NCBI GenBank assembly: GCA_963792445.1
Contig: CAWBWO010000016.1
Location: 372,001-436,000, forward strand
Source of the DNA: Rummeliibacillus sp963792445
GTDB lineage: Bacteria > Bacillota > Bacilli > Bacillales_A > Planococcaceae
DNA length: 64,000 bases
Direction of reading: 5' to 3'
The notes beneath the pieces were generated by a model that did not search any database, was not told the DNA's origin, and saw only the letters and a list, made by a program, of their open reading frames with translations. Of the stretch, positions 1 through 9,610 are shown in pieces (positions within the stretch are counted from its first letter, which is position 1; every line of letters starts with the position of its first letter). The position numbers and the translations under genes were made by a program.

Positions 1-357
1 CAAATTTTTGCAAAGCAGAAGAAAATACTCTTTTTTTTGCTCGCATTTTTTGCGTTAGGCTGGGGATTTACTTCGTATAAAACGGTATTTGCTGGTCTCG
101 CAGTAGGTGTGCTTTTTGGTCATTATAACTTTTGGATTCTCGTCCGAAGAATGGAACGTTTTGACCATGCATTAAGTGAAGGTAAAAGGGCTCCATCTAT
201 TGGGTCGGGTTTACGCTTTGCATCCGGTATTGCTGCTGTCGCAGTAGCAATTACATGGCCAAAGTATTTTCACTTAGTGAGTGTGGTCATTGGGCTAATG
301 ATTCCGTACGTTCTGCTTTTAGTAGACAGGATCGTATTTCATGTGAAAAACCAATAA
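1..357 (+). CDS. atpI: ATP synthase protein I (AtpI), 5' end outside window
   Basis: Small hydrophobic protein at the head of the atp operon, thought to assist assembly of the c-ring or ion transport of the FoF1 ATP synthase. The reading frame is open back to base 1, so the start lies outside the window; a TTG at 37 is only an internal codon. At least four hydrophobic stretches are visible in about 118 residues, including the LFGHYNFWIL segment and a C-terminal membrane helix before KNQ. It is followed 28 bp later by atpB. The identification rests on position and membrane topology, as AtpI sequences are poorly conserved. Confidence 0.85.
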   Translation, partial: QIFAKQKKILFFLLAFFALGWGFTSYKTVFAGLAVGVLFGHYNFWILVRRMERFDHALSEGKRAPSIGSGLRFASGIAAVAVAITWPKYFHLVSVVIGLMIPYVLLLVDRIVFHVKNQ

Positions 358-385
358 GCACATTTGAAAGTGAGGTGAATGCAAA

Positions 386-1099
386 GTGCAACATGAAAAT
401 CCGCATTTTGAGTTTTTAGGATTAGATTTTAACCCAGCTAATATCCTGATGTTACTGGTTACAGCTGTAATTGTTTTCTTAATTGCTTTCATTTCTACGA
501 GAAATCTGAAGTTAAAACCAACAGGCATGCAAAACTTTATGGAGTGGGTAATGGACTTCGTAAAGAACATCATCAACAACAACATGGACTGGAAAACAGG
601 TGGTAGATTCCATGTTTTAGGGATTACACTGATTATGTTCATCTTCGTTGCGAACATGCTAGGTCTTCCTTTCTCAGTTCAAGTAAATGGACAACTATGG
701 TGGAAGTCACCAACAGCTGATCCAACAATTACAATGACTCTTTCCGTAATGATCTTAGTATTTTCTAACTACTACGGTGTCAAACTACGTGGTGCAAAAC
801 ATTATTTCAGTACATTTACTTCTCCAATGGCGTTCTTATTCCCATTGAAGATTATCGAAGAGTTTGCAAATACATTGACACTTGGTCTACGACTTTACGG
901 TAACATTTTCGCAGGTGAAATTCTTTTAGGTTTACTTGCAACATTAGGTACAAGTTGGCATGGCATGGGCTTTTTAGCAGCAGCAATACCAACATTAGTT
1001 TGGCAAGGATTCTCCGTATTTATCGGCTCAATCCAAGCATTTATTTTCGTTATGTTAACAATGGTTTACATGTCTCACAAAGTGAGCGAAGACCATTAA
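386..1099 (+). CDS. atpB: ATP synthase Fo subunit a
   Basis: Membrane subunit a (237 aa), which forms the proton half-channels next to the c-ring. GTG start at 386 behind a GAGGTGAAT ribosome site. The diagnostic segment LGLRLYGNIFAGEILLG (roughly residues 167-183) contains the essential arginine that faces the c-ring carboxylate. Five or so transmembrane helices are apparent, ending in FIFVMLTMVYMSHK. Length is normal for Bacillus-type subunit a. Second gene of the atp operon. Confidence 0.97.
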   Translation: MQHENPHFEFLGLDFNPANILMLLVTAVIVFLIAFISTRNLKLKPTGMQNFMEWVMDFVKNIINNNMDWKTGGRFHVLGITLIMFIFVANMLGLPFSVQVNGQLWWKSPTADPTITMTLSVMILVFSNYYGVKLRGAKHYFSTFTSPMAFLFPLKIIEEFANTLTLGLRLYGNIFAGEILLGLLATLGTSWHGMGFLAAAIPTLVWQGFSVFIGSIQAFIFVMLTMVYMSHKVSEDH

Positions 1100-1176
1100 G
1101 TATAAATTTGTTTAGCATTCGCTAAACAGCTGACAACCATAAAAAAAAACAACATTTCCAAGGAGGAAAATTTACA

Positions 1177-1389
1177 ATGGGTTTATTAGCAGCAGCAATC
1201 GCAGTTGGTTTAGGTGCACTTGGTGCAGGTATTGGTAACGGTTTAATCGTTTCAAGAACAGTAGAAGGTATCGCTCGTCAACCAGAAGCTCGTGGCGTTC
1301 TTCAAACAACTATGTTCATCGGGGTAGCATTAGTCGAAGCCCTTCCAATCATCGCGGTAGTTATCGCGTTCATCGTAATGAACAAATAA
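1177..1389 (+). CDS. atpE: ATP synthase Fo subunit c
   Basis: Proteolipid subunit c (70 aa), which oligomerises into the proton-driven rotor ring. Two membrane helices flank the polar loop ARQPE (residues 33-37). The first helix has the glycine-rich packing motif GLGALGAGIG (residues 11-20). The proton-binding carboxylate is Glu54 in VALVEALPI. There is no sodium-type Gln/Ser signature, so proton coupling is expected. A very strong AAGGAGGAAA ribosome site precedes the ATG, fitting the high copy number of c in the complex. Confidence 0.98.
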   Translation: MGLLAAAIAVGLGALGAGIGNGLIVSRTVEGIARQPEARGVLQTTMFIGVALVEALPIIAVVIAFIVMNK

Positions 1390-1411
1390 TCGTCTTTAAT
1401 TGTTTTATGAA

Positions 1412-1451
1412 AATGGCGAAGAAAATTTCATTTAATGAATCCTTCGCCATT
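1412..1451 (+). promoter_or_regulatory. Intercistronic hairpin between atpE and atpF
   Basis: A perfect 10-bp inverted repeat, AATGGCGAAG (1412-1421) and CTTCGCCATT (1442-1451), with a 20-nt loop lies in the unusually long 167-bp atpE-atpF gap. No T-run follows, so it is not a standard terminator. Such hairpins can stabilise or process the upstream message, which would favour extra subunit c; that role is inferred. Confidence 0.5.
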
Positions 1452-1556
1452 CCTTTATGCCTATAAAATTGGCGTAGTTCCTTTAGAATTTATATCTTAC
1501 TAAGAATCAATCATAAATGATTTGAACTCTAAGCTCTTGAAGGGAGTGAAACAATC

Positions 1557-2081
1557 GTGTTTTTAGACTATCTATCACTAGGTGAGGCAGCTCACGTTGG
1601 AGTTAACTGGGGAGATATCCTTGTAACTTTAATCGTTTTCATCGTCCTTATGTTACTTTTGAAAAAGTTCGCATGGGGTCCATTGATGGGAGTTATGCAA
1701 CAACGTGAAGAACAAGTTGCTAGTGACTTAGACGCAGCTGAAATAAGCCGTCAAGAAACAAAACAATTATTAGAAGAACAACGTAGCCTTCTTAAAGAAG
1801 CTCGTGTAGAAGCGCAAGCGATTGTTGAAAACGCTAAGAAACAAGCTGATCTTCAAAAAGAAGAAATTGTTTCTGCAGCTCGTAACGAAGCTGTACGTTT
1901 ACAAGAATCTGCAAAACGTGATATCGAGACTGAAAAAGATAAAGCAATCGCCGCTGTTCGCCAAGAAGTGGTTTCACTTTCTGTGCTTGCAGCATCTAAA
2001 GTACTTAACAAAGAAGTCTCAGAAGAGGATAATCGTTCTCTAATCGAAGAAACGATTGCGAAGGCAGGGGAAAATCGATGA
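1557..2081 (+). CDS. atpF: ATP synthase Fo subunit b
   Basis: Peripheral stalk subunit b (174 aa). One N-terminal membrane helix (about residues 22-40, DILVTLIVFIVLMLLL) is followed by a long, charged, heptad-like helix rich in Gln, Glu and Lys that dimerises and reaches delta at the top of F1. GTG start at 1557 follows GAAGGGAGTG. Its 3' end overlaps atpH by 4 bp (ATGA), indicating translational coupling. Confidence 0.96.
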   Translation: MFLDYLSLGEAAHVGVNWGDILVTLIVFIVLMLLLKKFAWGPLMGVMQQREEQVASDLDAAEISRQETKQLLEEQRSLLKEARVEAQAIVENAKKQADLQKEEIVSAARNEAVRLQESAKRDIETEKDKAIAAVRQEVVSLSVLAASKVLNKEVSEEDNRSLIEETIAKAGENR

Positions 2082-2614
2082 GTCAATCGACTGCAGCGAA
2101 TCGCTATGCTAAAGCATTATTCCAATTAGCACAAGAACAAAATGTTCTTACAGAAGTAACTGAAGATTTACGTGAAGTAAAAATCGCTTTTAAGGAAAAT
2201 AGTGAATTGTTCCAATTACTTGATTCTCCTAAAATCGAAGATGACAAAAAGAAAGCAATCCTTTCTGAAATATTCGCTTCCGTACAACCAATCATTTTGA
2301 ATACTGTAAAACTTTTAGTTGATAAAAAACGTATTCACGAAGTAGTAAGTGTAATTGATGCATTTGTAAGCCTTGCTAACAATGCTCAAGGTGTTGCAGA
2401 TGCAGTTGTATTCTCAACACGTGCACTTGACGAAGAAGAAAAAAATCGCATTTCTACTGCATTTGCTCAAAAAGTAGGGAAAACTGCGCTTCATATTACA
2501 AACGAAATCGATCATACACTACTTGGTGGAATTCGAGTTCAAATCGGAAACCAAATTTACGATAACTCTGTCGCAACGAAACTTGCTGGCTTAAAACGTG
2601 AATTAATCGGTTAA
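2078..2614 (+). CDS. atpH: ATP synthase F1 subunit delta
   Basis: Delta subunit (178 aa), which links the b-dimer stalk to the alpha3beta3 head. The N-terminal helical domain begins NRYAKALFQLAQEQ. The C-terminal motif LLGGIRVQIGNQIYDNSVATKL is the family signature. It overlaps atpF by 4 bp and ends 28 bp before the atpA start at 2643. Confidence 0.97.
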   Translation: MSQSTAANRYAKALFQLAQEQNVLTEVTEDLREVKIAFKENSELFQLLDSPKIEDDKKKAILSEIFASVQPIILNTVKLLVDKKRIHEVVSVIDAFVSLANNAQGVADAVVFSTRALDEEEKNRISTAFAQKVGKTALHITNEIDHTLLGGIRVQIGNQIYDNSVATKLAGLKRELIG

Positions 2615-2642
2615 TCCAATAATTATTTGAGAGGTGAAAAAC

Positions 2643-4163
2643 GTGGGCATCAAAGCTGAAGAAATCAGTGGACTTATTAAAAAACAGATGGAAAATTACC
2701 AATCTGAAATGCAAGTTAGCGAAGTAGGTACAATCATCACTGTTGGTGACGGTATCGCTCGTGCTCACGGCCTAGACAACGTAATGGCTGGAGAATTATT
2801 AGAATTCTCTACTGGTGTACTTGGTATGGCACAAAACCTAGAAGAAAATAACGTTGGTATCGTTATCCTAGGCTCAGCTAAAGGCATCAAAGAAGGCGAT
2901 GAAGTTCGTCGTACAGGTCGTATTATGGAAGTACCAGTTGGTGAAGAACTAATTGGTCGTGTAGTAAACCCACTAGGTTTACCAATTGATGGACAAGGTC
3001 CTATCAATACTACAAAAACTCGTCCTATCGAAAGCCCTGCTTTCGGTGTAATGGCTCGTAAATCAGTTGACGAACCACTACAAACAGGTATTAAAGCAAT
3101 CGATGCTTTAGTTCCAATCGGTCGTGGTCAACGTGAATTAATCATTGGTGACCGTCAAACAGGTAAAACATCTGTTGCTGTCGACACAATTTTAAACCAA
3201 GCTGACCAAAACGTAACATGTATTTATGTTGCAATCGGTCAAAAAGAATCAACTGTAAGTGCTTTAGTTGAAACTTTACGTCAACACGGTGCATTAGATT
3301 ACACAATCGTAATTTCAGCATCTGCTGCTTCTCCAGCTCCATTATTATACCTAGCTCCTTATGCTGGTGTATCAATGGGTGAAGAATTAATGCTTCAAGG
3401 TAAAGACGTATTAATCGTATATGATGATCTTTCTAAACAAGCAGCTGCTTATCGTGAACTTTCATTATTATTACGTCGTCCTCCAGGTCGTGAAGCTTAC
3501 CCTGGTGATGTATTCTACCTACACAGTCGTTTATTAGAACGTGCTGCTAAATTGAACGAATCTTACGGCGGTGGTTCTATCACAGCTCTTCCATTCGTTG
3601 AAACTCAAGCAGGGGACATCGGTGCTTACATTCCAACAAACGTAATCTCAATTACAGATGGACAAATCTTCTTACAATCTGATTTATTCAACTCAGGTGT
3701 TCGTCCAGCAATCAACGCAGGTCTTTCTGTATCTCGTGTTGGTGGTTCAGCACAAATTAAAGCAATGAAAAAAGTTGCCGGTACACTTCGTTTAGACTTA
3801 GCTGCTTTCCGTGAACTTGAATCATTCGCTGCATTCGGTTCTGACCTTGATGCTGCTACTATGGCGAAACTTGAACGTGGTAAACGTACTGTAGAAGTAC
3901 TAAAACAAGATCTTAACAAACCAATTAAAGTTGAAAAACAAGTTGTAATTCTATATGCATTGACTAAAGGTTTCTTAGATGATATCCCAGTTCAAGACAT
4001 CGTTCGTTTCGAACTAGAATTATATGCTTGGTTAGATGTTAACGACGACAATGGCGCCGGCGTTTTAAATCAAATTCGCACTACTAAAGGCCTTCCTTCT
4101 GATGAAGATATGGCTTCAACAATCAATGCATTCAAAAAAACTTTCGCTCCATCAGCTGAGTAA
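2643..4163 (+). CDS. atpA: ATP synthase F1 subunit alpha
   Basis: Alpha subunit (506 aa), which carries the non-catalytic nucleotide sites. The start was set at the GTG at 2643 (MGIKAEEIS), because GAGAGGTG at 2629-2636 is correctly spaced for it. The earlier GTG at 2634 lies inside that ribosome site. The P-loop GDRQTGKTSV is near residue 169, and the alpha/beta signature PAINAGLSVSRVGGSAQ near residue 360. Codon usage is biased and intergenic spacing tight, as expected in a highly expressed operon. Confidence 0.98.
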   Translation: MGIKAEEISGLIKKQMENYQSEMQVSEVGTIITVGDGIARAHGLDNVMAGELLEFSTGVLGMAQNLEENNVGIVILGSAKGIKEGDEVRRTGRIMEVPVGEELIGRVVNPLGLPIDGQGPINTTKTRPIESPAFGVMARKSVDEPLQTGIKAIDALVPIGRGQRELIIGDRQTGKTSVAVDTILNQADQNVTCIYVAIGQKESTVSALVETLRQHGALDYTIVISASAASPAPLLYLAPYAGVSMGEELMLQGKDVLIVYDDLSKQAAAYRELSLLLRRPPGREAYPGDVFYLHSRLLERAAKLNESYGGGSITALPFVETQAGDIGAYIPTNVISITDGQIFLQSDLFNSGVRPAINAGLSVSRVGGSAQIKAMKKVAGTLRLDLAAFRELESFAAFGSDLDAATMAKLERGKRTVEVLKQDLNKPIKVEKQVVILYALTKGFLDDIPVQDIVRFELELYAWLDVNDDNGAGVLNQIRTTKGLPSDEDMASTINAFKKTFAPSAE

Positions 4164-4218
4164 GATTGCATAGTTCTGAGTGAATTTAAAAATAAAACGG
4201 TAAGGTGGTGAAATACCA

Positions 4219-5079
4219 GTGGCATCATTACGCGAAGTCAAACAACGTATAAAATCTACAACTAATACAAGTAAAATTACGAACGCGATGCAGCTTGTGT
4301 CATCTTCAAAAATGTCACGTGCTGAAGCAAACGCAAAAAAATACGTTCCTTATATGAATAAAATTCAAGACGTTGTTGCAGCAATTGCAGCAGGTACTCC
4401 TGATGGTTCACATCCTATGTTAATCACTCGTCCTGTAAAAAAATCTGCTTACTTAGTAATTGCATCTGATCGTGGTTTAGCAGGTGCATACAACTCTAAT
4501 GTTATTCGTAAAGCTCTTGATGGAATGCATAGCCGCAACCAATCAAAAGATGACGTTGTTATTTTTGCAGTTGGTCGTTTTGTAAGTAATTTCTTTAAAA
4601 AACAAGGCTTTAACGTAGTTGATGAAGAAATTGGTCTACCTGACCAACCTTCATTTGCAGATATTAAACAAATTGCTCGTAAAGCTGTTGGTATGTTCAC
4701 AGACGGTACTTATGATGAACTTTATATGTACTATAGTCACTTTATCAGTGCAATTTCTAACGAACCTACGGAGAAAAAAGTATTACCAATTAGTGATATT
4801 ACTCCGACAAGCGCAACTACAGCTTCTTATGAATTTGAGCCATCAGGCGAAGCAATCTTAGAAGTATTGTTACCACAATATGCAGAAAGCTTGATCTATG
4901 GTGCGTTACTAGACGGTAAAGCGAGTGAACATGCTTCACGTATGACAGCAATGAAGAGCGCTACAGATAACGCTCGTGACTTAATTAATGATTTAACAAT
5001 TCTGTATAACCGTGCACGTCAAGCGGCTATTACACAGGAAATTACTGAAATTGTTGGTGGAGCTGCGGCCTTAGAATAG
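4219..5079 (+). CDS. atpG: ATP synthase F1 subunit gamma
   Basis: Gamma subunit (286 aa), the central rotating shaft. The N-terminal helix ASLREVKQRIKSTTNTSKIT and the C-terminal helix ending near AAITQEITEIVGGAAALE form the coiled coil inside alpha3beta3. ITSDRGLAG-type motif appears as IASDRGLAGAYN. GTG start at 4219 follows AAGGTGGTG. It is followed 47 bp later by atpD. Confidence 0.98.
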   Translation: MASLREVKQRIKSTTNTSKITNAMQLVSSSKMSRAEANAKKYVPYMNKIQDVVAAIAAGTPDGSHPMLITRPVKKSAYLVIASDRGLAGAYNSNVIRKALDGMHSRNQSKDDVVIFAVGRFVSNFFKKQGFNVVDEEIGLPDQPSFADIKQIARKAVGMFTDGTYDELYMYYSHFISAISNEPTEKKVLPISDITPTSATTASYEFEPSGEAILEVLLPQYAESLIYGALLDGKASEHASRMTAMKSATDNARDLINDLTILYNRARQAAITQEITEIVGGAAALE

Positions 5080-5126
5080 GCCACTCCCTAACTTTTGTAA
5101 TTAGTTCGATAGGAGGGAATACAAGT

Positions 5127-6542
5127 ATGAACACAGGACACGTTCTTCAAGTAATGGGTCCAGTTGTCGACGTACAATTCGATAACAACTCACTACCAGA
5201 TATTAACAACGCGCTAACTGTAGAAATTAAACGTCCTAATGAAGATGTTGTTACTCTTACTTTAGAAGTAGCCCTTCACTTAGGCGATAACGCTGTTCGT
5301 ACCATCGCAATGTCATCTACAGATGGCTTACAACGTGGCGCAGTAGTAACTGATAAAGGTGCTGCAATTTCAGTACCAGTTGGTGAAGTAACTCTAGGCC
5401 GTGTATTCAACGTATTAGGTGATACAATCGACCTTAATGATCCAATCCCAGCAGAAGCTCGCCGTGATCCAATTCACCGCGAAGCACCAAAATTCGATGA
5501 ACTTTCAACAAAAGTTGAAGTACTTGAAACAGGGATTAAAGTAGTAGACTTATTAGCACCATATATTAAAGGTGGTAAAGTCGGACTATTCGGTGGTGCC
5601 GGTGTTGGTAAAACCGTATTAATCCAAGAATTAATTAATAACATCGCTCAAGGACATGGTGGTATTTCCGTATTCACTGGTGTTGGTGAACGTACTCGTG
5701 AAGGTAATGACCTATTCTACGAAATGAGCGATTCAGGCGTTATTGCCAAAACAGCAATGGTATTCGGACAAATGAATGAGCCACCAGGTGCTCGTATGCG
5801 TGTAGCATTATCTGGGCTTACAATGGCTGAATACTTCCGTGATGAAATGGGACAAGACGTACTATTATTCATCGATAACATTTTCCGTTTCACTCAAGCA
5901 GGTTCAGAAGTATCTGCCCTACTAGGTCGTATGCCTTCTGCCGTTGGTTACCAACCAACTCTTGCTACTGAAATGGGTCGTTTACAAGAACGTATCACTT
6001 CTACAAACAAAGGTTCTGTAACTTCTATCCAAGCGGTTTATGTACCAGCCGATGACTATACTGACCCGGCTCCAGCTACAACATTCGCTCACTTAGACTC
6101 TACAACTAACCTTGAACGTAAACTTTCTGAAATGGGTATCTACCCAGCAGTTGACCCACTTGCATCAACTTCACGTGCTTTATCACCAGAAATCGTTGGT
6201 AAAGAACACTATGATATTGCTCGTCAAGTTCAATCAACATTACAACGCTACCATGAATTACAAGATATCATTGCTATCTTAGGTATGGATGAATTATCTG
6301 ATGAAGATAAATTAGTAGTTGCACGTGCTCGTCGCGTTCAATTCTTCTTATCTCAAAACTTCCACGTAGCAGAACAATTTACTGGTCAACCTGGATCTTA
6401 CGTTCATGTAAAAGATACTGTTCGTGGCTTCAAAGAAATTCTTGAAGGTAAATATGATAAACTTCCAGAAGATGCATTCCGTCTTGTAGGTGGAATCGAA
6501 GATGTTGTTGCGAAAGCAAAAGATATGGGCGTAGAACTTTAA
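5127..6542 (+). CDS. atpD: ATP synthase F1 subunit beta
   Basis: Catalytic beta subunit (471 aa). The P-loop GGAGVGKTVLIQ lies near residues 153-164. The catalytic glutamate segment GVGERTREGNDLF and the DELSDEDKL region of the C-terminal domain are present. It works with alpha, gamma, delta and epsilon in ATP synthesis at the membrane. An AGGAGGGAAT ribosome site precedes the ATG. Confidence 0.99.
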   Translation: MNTGHVLQVMGPVVDVQFDNNSLPDINNALTVEIKRPNEDVVTLTLEVALHLGDNAVRTIAMSSTDGLQRGAVVTDKGAAISVPVGEVTLGRVFNVLGDTIDLNDPIPAEARRDPIHREAPKFDELSTKVEVLETGIKVVDLLAPYIKGGKVGLFGGAGVGKTVLIQELINNIAQGHGGISVFTGVGERTREGNDLFYEMSDSGVIAKTAMVFGQMNEPPGARMRVALSGLTMAEYFRDEMGQDVLLFIDNIFRFTQAGSEVSALLGRMPSAVGYQPTLATEMGRLQERITSTNKGSVTSIQAVYVPADDYTDPAPATTFAHLDSTTNLERKLSEMGIYPAVDPLASTSRALSPEIVGKEHYDIARQVQSTLQRYHELQDIIAILGMDELSDEDKLVVARARRVQFFLSQNFHVAEQFTGQPGSYVHVKDTVRGFKEILEGKYDKLPEDAFRLVGGIEDVVAKAKDMGVEL

Positions 6543-6566
6543 TACTAGGGACTTGGAGGAAAAAAT

Positions 6567-6971
6567 ATGAAGACAACTGTAGTCAACATTGTCACTCCTG
6601 ACGGCCCAGTATACGATTCAGAAGTAAGCATGGTTATTGTGAAATCTGTAACTGGTGAAATGGGTATTCTGCCTGGACATATTCCAACAGTAGCTCCATT
6701 AGCAGTTAGTGCTGTTCGTATTAAAAAAGAAAATAGTACAGATGTTGTTGCAATAAGCGGTGGCTTTGTCGAAATTCGTCCCGATAAAGTTACGATCTTA
6801 ACTCCTTCTGCTGAAATTGCCGCAGATATCGACATTGCTCGCGCAAAAGAAGCTGTTAAACGTGCTGAATCTAGACTTCAAAGTAAGCAAAATGACATTG
6901 ATTTCAAACGTGCTGAATTATCATTACAACGTGCGATGAATCGTATCAACGTTAAAGAGGGTAACATCTAA
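6567..6971 (+). CDS. atpC: ATP synthase F1 subunit epsilon
   Basis: Epsilon subunit (134 aa), which couples gamma to the c-ring and can inhibit ATP hydrolysis. The N-terminal beta-sandwich includes the motif GEMGILPGHIP (about residues 29-39). The C-terminal two-helix hairpin has the sequence AKEAVKRAESRL. It is the last gene of the operon and is followed directly by a strong terminator. Confidence 0.97.
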   Translation: MKTTVVNIVTPDGPVYDSEVSMVIVKSVTGEMGILPGHIPTVAPLAVSAVRIKKENSTDVVAISGGFVEIRPDKVTILTPSAEIAADIDIARAKEAVKRAESRLQSKQNDIDFKRAELSLQRAMNRINVKEGNI

Positions 6972-6990
6972 GTAATAGATTAACTTTAAA

Positions 6991-7020
6991 GCGAGCAGAA
7001 TCAGTTCTGCTCGCTTTTTT
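6991..7020 (+). terminator. Rho-independent terminator of the atp operon
   Basis: Perfect 10-bp stem GCGAGCAGAA/TTCTGCTCGC with a 4-nt loop, followed by six T. Confidence 0.95.
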
Positions 7021-7040
7021 AAAGGTTATGGAGGGGAATT

Positions 7041-7286
7041 ATGAACTCAGTATCATCTTTAATCGGACAAAATGCACTGATTGGGATCGTTTCACATATA
7101 TTTTTTATCGGTGTCACGTTTTATGCATTACAAGCACTAATGTATGAAAAAATTTTCAAAAAAAATCACGTATTTCAAATTCAACTTTTATTTATTCTAG
7201 TAAGTATTGCAATTGGAACAGCAGTGTCAAATTTCTTTTTAACCATTTCAACATGGTCAAGACAATTACCTTTTTTATTTAATTAA
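7041..7286 (+). CDS. ywzB: YwzB-like DUF1146 membrane protein
   Basis: An 81-aa protein with two or three hydrophobic helices (IGIVSHIFFIGVTFYALQAL and LLFILVSIAIGTAV). Family and position match B. subtilis YwzB (DUF1146), which lies between atpC and murAA; its function is unknown. GGAGGGGAATT precedes the ATG closely. It sits behind the atp terminator and so is probably expressed by read-through or its own promoter. Confidence 0.8.
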   Translation: MNSVSSLIGQNALIGIVSHIFFIGVTFYALQALMYEKIFKKNHVFQIQLLFILVSIAIGTAVSNFFLTISTWSRQLPFLFN

Positions 7287-7752
7287 CAGTATTCTGTATG
7301 CAAAAGAAATAATGGCACAAACTTATTATACAAACGTTAGTATATTGTTCAGTATTAAAAGGAATTATACGTTACAATAGAAGTATGCGGTTTTAATTGT
7401 TTTTAAAAGTGTTATTACATTATTTCTTTTGCATTTAGAGTAACCCATTACCCAGGAAATATTTTGTTGAAAGTTGTTTTATTTCCGCAAAGTATGGATA
7501 ATTATCACGACACAGAGAATTGGAAATTTTGTAACACATTTCTAGCATTTTTACGTAATATAGTATTACTATAGTTATTTATTCGTAGAAAGCTAAAATA
7601 GTGTAATCGGTTCTTGTCAACAAAGTGGAAAAACGGTAATATGTAAGTTGCTTTGTTACTAATTATTGACATCAAACAAGTTAAAAACGTGAATTTTATG
7701 TACTGAAATATAAAAAGAGATTTTATTTAGAATAAGTTCGGAGGGACATATT
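7287..7752. other. Non-coding gap before murA
   Basis: AT-rich 466-bp gap without a credible ORF; no ywmB-like gene is present, unlike in B. subtilis. A TTGACA at 7666-7671 could be the -35 of a murA promoter, but no good -10 hexamer follows at 16-18 bp, so the promoter was not called. Confidence 0.5.
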
Positions 7753-9052
7753 GTGGAGAAAATTGTTGTAAAAGGCGGCAAGGTTTTACACGGAAATGTA
7801 AAAGTAGAAGGAGCAAAAAACGCAGTTCTACCTGTACTTGCAGCATCATTATTAGCGTCTGAAGGAAAAAATACAATAACTAATGTGCCGAACTTGGCGG
7901 ATGTATATACAATTGATGAGGTGTTAAAAAGTTTAAATGTAAATTTAACTTTTTCTCCTATAGAAAATACCGTCGTAATTGATGCATCTGGGCAACTATC
8001 ATCAGAAGCTCAGTTTGAATATGTACGTAAAATGCGTGCTTCCATTTTAGTAATGGGACCACTACTTGCTCGTAATGGTTATGCACGAGTAGCAATGCCA
8101 GGAGGATGTGCGATTGGCTCACGACCAATCGATCAACATTTAAAAGGCTTCGAGTTAATGGGCGCTAAAATTTCAACAGGACATGGTTATGTAGAAGCAT
8201 CAACTGAGGGTCGCCTAAAAGGTGCTAAAATATATCTAGACTTTCCAAGTGTTGGTGCTACGGAAAACATTCTTACAGGAGCAGCTCTTGCAGATGGTAC
8301 AACAATTATCGAAAATGCTGCAAAAGAACCTGAAATCGTGGATTTAGCAAACTTCATTAACGAAATGGGTGGAAAAGTTGTTGGTGCTGGTACTGACACA
8401 ATCCGCGTTGAAGGTGTTGAGAAATTATATGGCACAACACACTCAATTATTCCCGATCGTATCGAAACGGGTACATTTATGGTGGCAGCTGCAATTACTG
8501 GCGGAGATGTCATAATTGAAAATGCTGTACCAGAACATTTGACAGCATTAATCGCGAAAATGCGCGAAATGGGTGTTGAGATTGAAGATGCAGAAGAAGG
8601 TTTACGTATTCGTGCAAAACATCCTTTAAAAGCTGTAGATGTGAAAACAATGCCACATCCTGGATTCCCAACGGATATGCAATCACAAATGATGTCACTA
8701 ATGCTTGTAGCAGAAGGTGCAAGCGTGATCACAGAAACTGTATTTGAAAATCGATTTATGCATGTTGAAGAATTTCGTCGAATGAATGCCAACGCAAAAA
8801 TCGACGGTCGTTCTGTTATTATTAGATGGACCATGTAAGCTACAAGGTGCAGAAGTTGCTGCAACAGACTTACGAGCAGCAGCCGCTCTAATTCTTGCAG
8901 GATTAGTTGCAGAAGGCATTACACGTGTTTCTGATCTTCACCATTTAGATAGAGGATATGTAGATTTCCATAAAAAATTAGCTGCATTAGGCGCAGACAT
9001 CGAACGCGTCTCTACAGAAGAAATTCACGAAAAAGAATTTCAAACAAACTAA
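7753..9052 (+). pseudogene. murA: UDP-GlcNAc 1-carboxyvinyltransferase MurA, frameshifted
   Basis: MurA transfers enolpyruvate from PEP to UDP-GlcNAc, the first committed step of peptidoglycan synthesis, in the cytoplasm. GTG start at 7753 after CGGAGGGAC. The substrate-binding lysine is in VEGAKNAVLP and the fosfomycin-target cysteine is Cys119 in AMPGGCAIGSRP. The frame is lost near 8815-8823. Up to GRSVII the protein is normal; then one extra base shifts to RWTM-stop. The correct continuation DGPCKLQGAEVAATDLRAAA is found in the +1 frame and runs to 9052. Removing one base restores a full-length enzyme of about 432 aa. The position before spoIID matches murAA, normally essential, so an assembly error is likely. 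Confidence 0.9.
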
Positions 9053-9085
9053 CATCAAGATTTAATCATTTTTAGACAAAATCTT

Positions 9086-9120
9086 GCCCATTACATTCTT
9101 AGTATGTAATGGGCGTTTTT
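9086..9120 (+). terminator. Terminator after murA
   Basis: 11-bp stem GCCCATTACAT/ATGTAATGGGC with a 7-nt loop, then GTTTTT. Confidence 0.93.
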
Positions 9121-9377
9121 ATACATAAATTTAGAAATTTTTTTGATTTTAAATTGAATCTATTTCATCATCGTGAAATGAGGCATAGCTTTAGATTCTC
9201 TAAGCAGGTAGGCGACTCTTGTGTAAGGATGAGACATAAGTAAAATCTTAAAGCAATGATGGAAGCTGAATATTGTTTTAAATTGTGCACATTGTTAATA
9301 TAGTTAGTTGTTTAACAATTGTTGAAGTAGATATAGGCTAAGGATTCTGCATTAATTAAGATGAAGTAGTGTAAGAA

Positions 9378-9610
9378 TAGTAAGAAATATTTTAGTGAAA
9401 TATTTACTGACAACTTTTGAAGGAGATTAGTACCCTAACATAATTGAAGTGGAACCAGCGAAGACTCCTAGCTAGGAAAAGCGAGACAGGTGAGGCCCCG
9501 CAGGAAGCAAAGCGAAGGAGGAGACTCACCGCTCGCTTAGCTCGGAAAGCGTAGCTGGTTCCACTTCAAATAAAAACCTGATTAGTATTAAATTTGTTTT
9601 CAATACCCTA
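9378..9610 (+). repeat. Dispersed palindromic repeat, copy 1
   Basis: Copy 1 of a 230-bp element found again at 34178-34405. The core (9445-9568) starts TGAAGTGGAACCAGC and ends with its exact complement GCTGGTTCCACTTCA. Inside are CCTAGCTAGG, AAGCGAGACAGGTGAGG and GGAGACTCACCGCTCGC, which pair with one another. Similarity continues on both sides (ACTTTTGA-GGAGATTAGTA upstream, AAAACC-ATTAG downstream). This resembles hairpin repeats seen in many Bacillaceae; no transposase is nearby. The rest of the 9121-9755 gap shows nothing recognisable. Confidence 0.85.

Noticed and set aside
7666..7699. murA sigma-A promoter
   Set aside because: A perfect TTGACA has no acceptable -10 at 16-18 bp.
8187..8864. 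225-aa minus-strand ORF
   Set aside because: Complete antisense shadow of murA.
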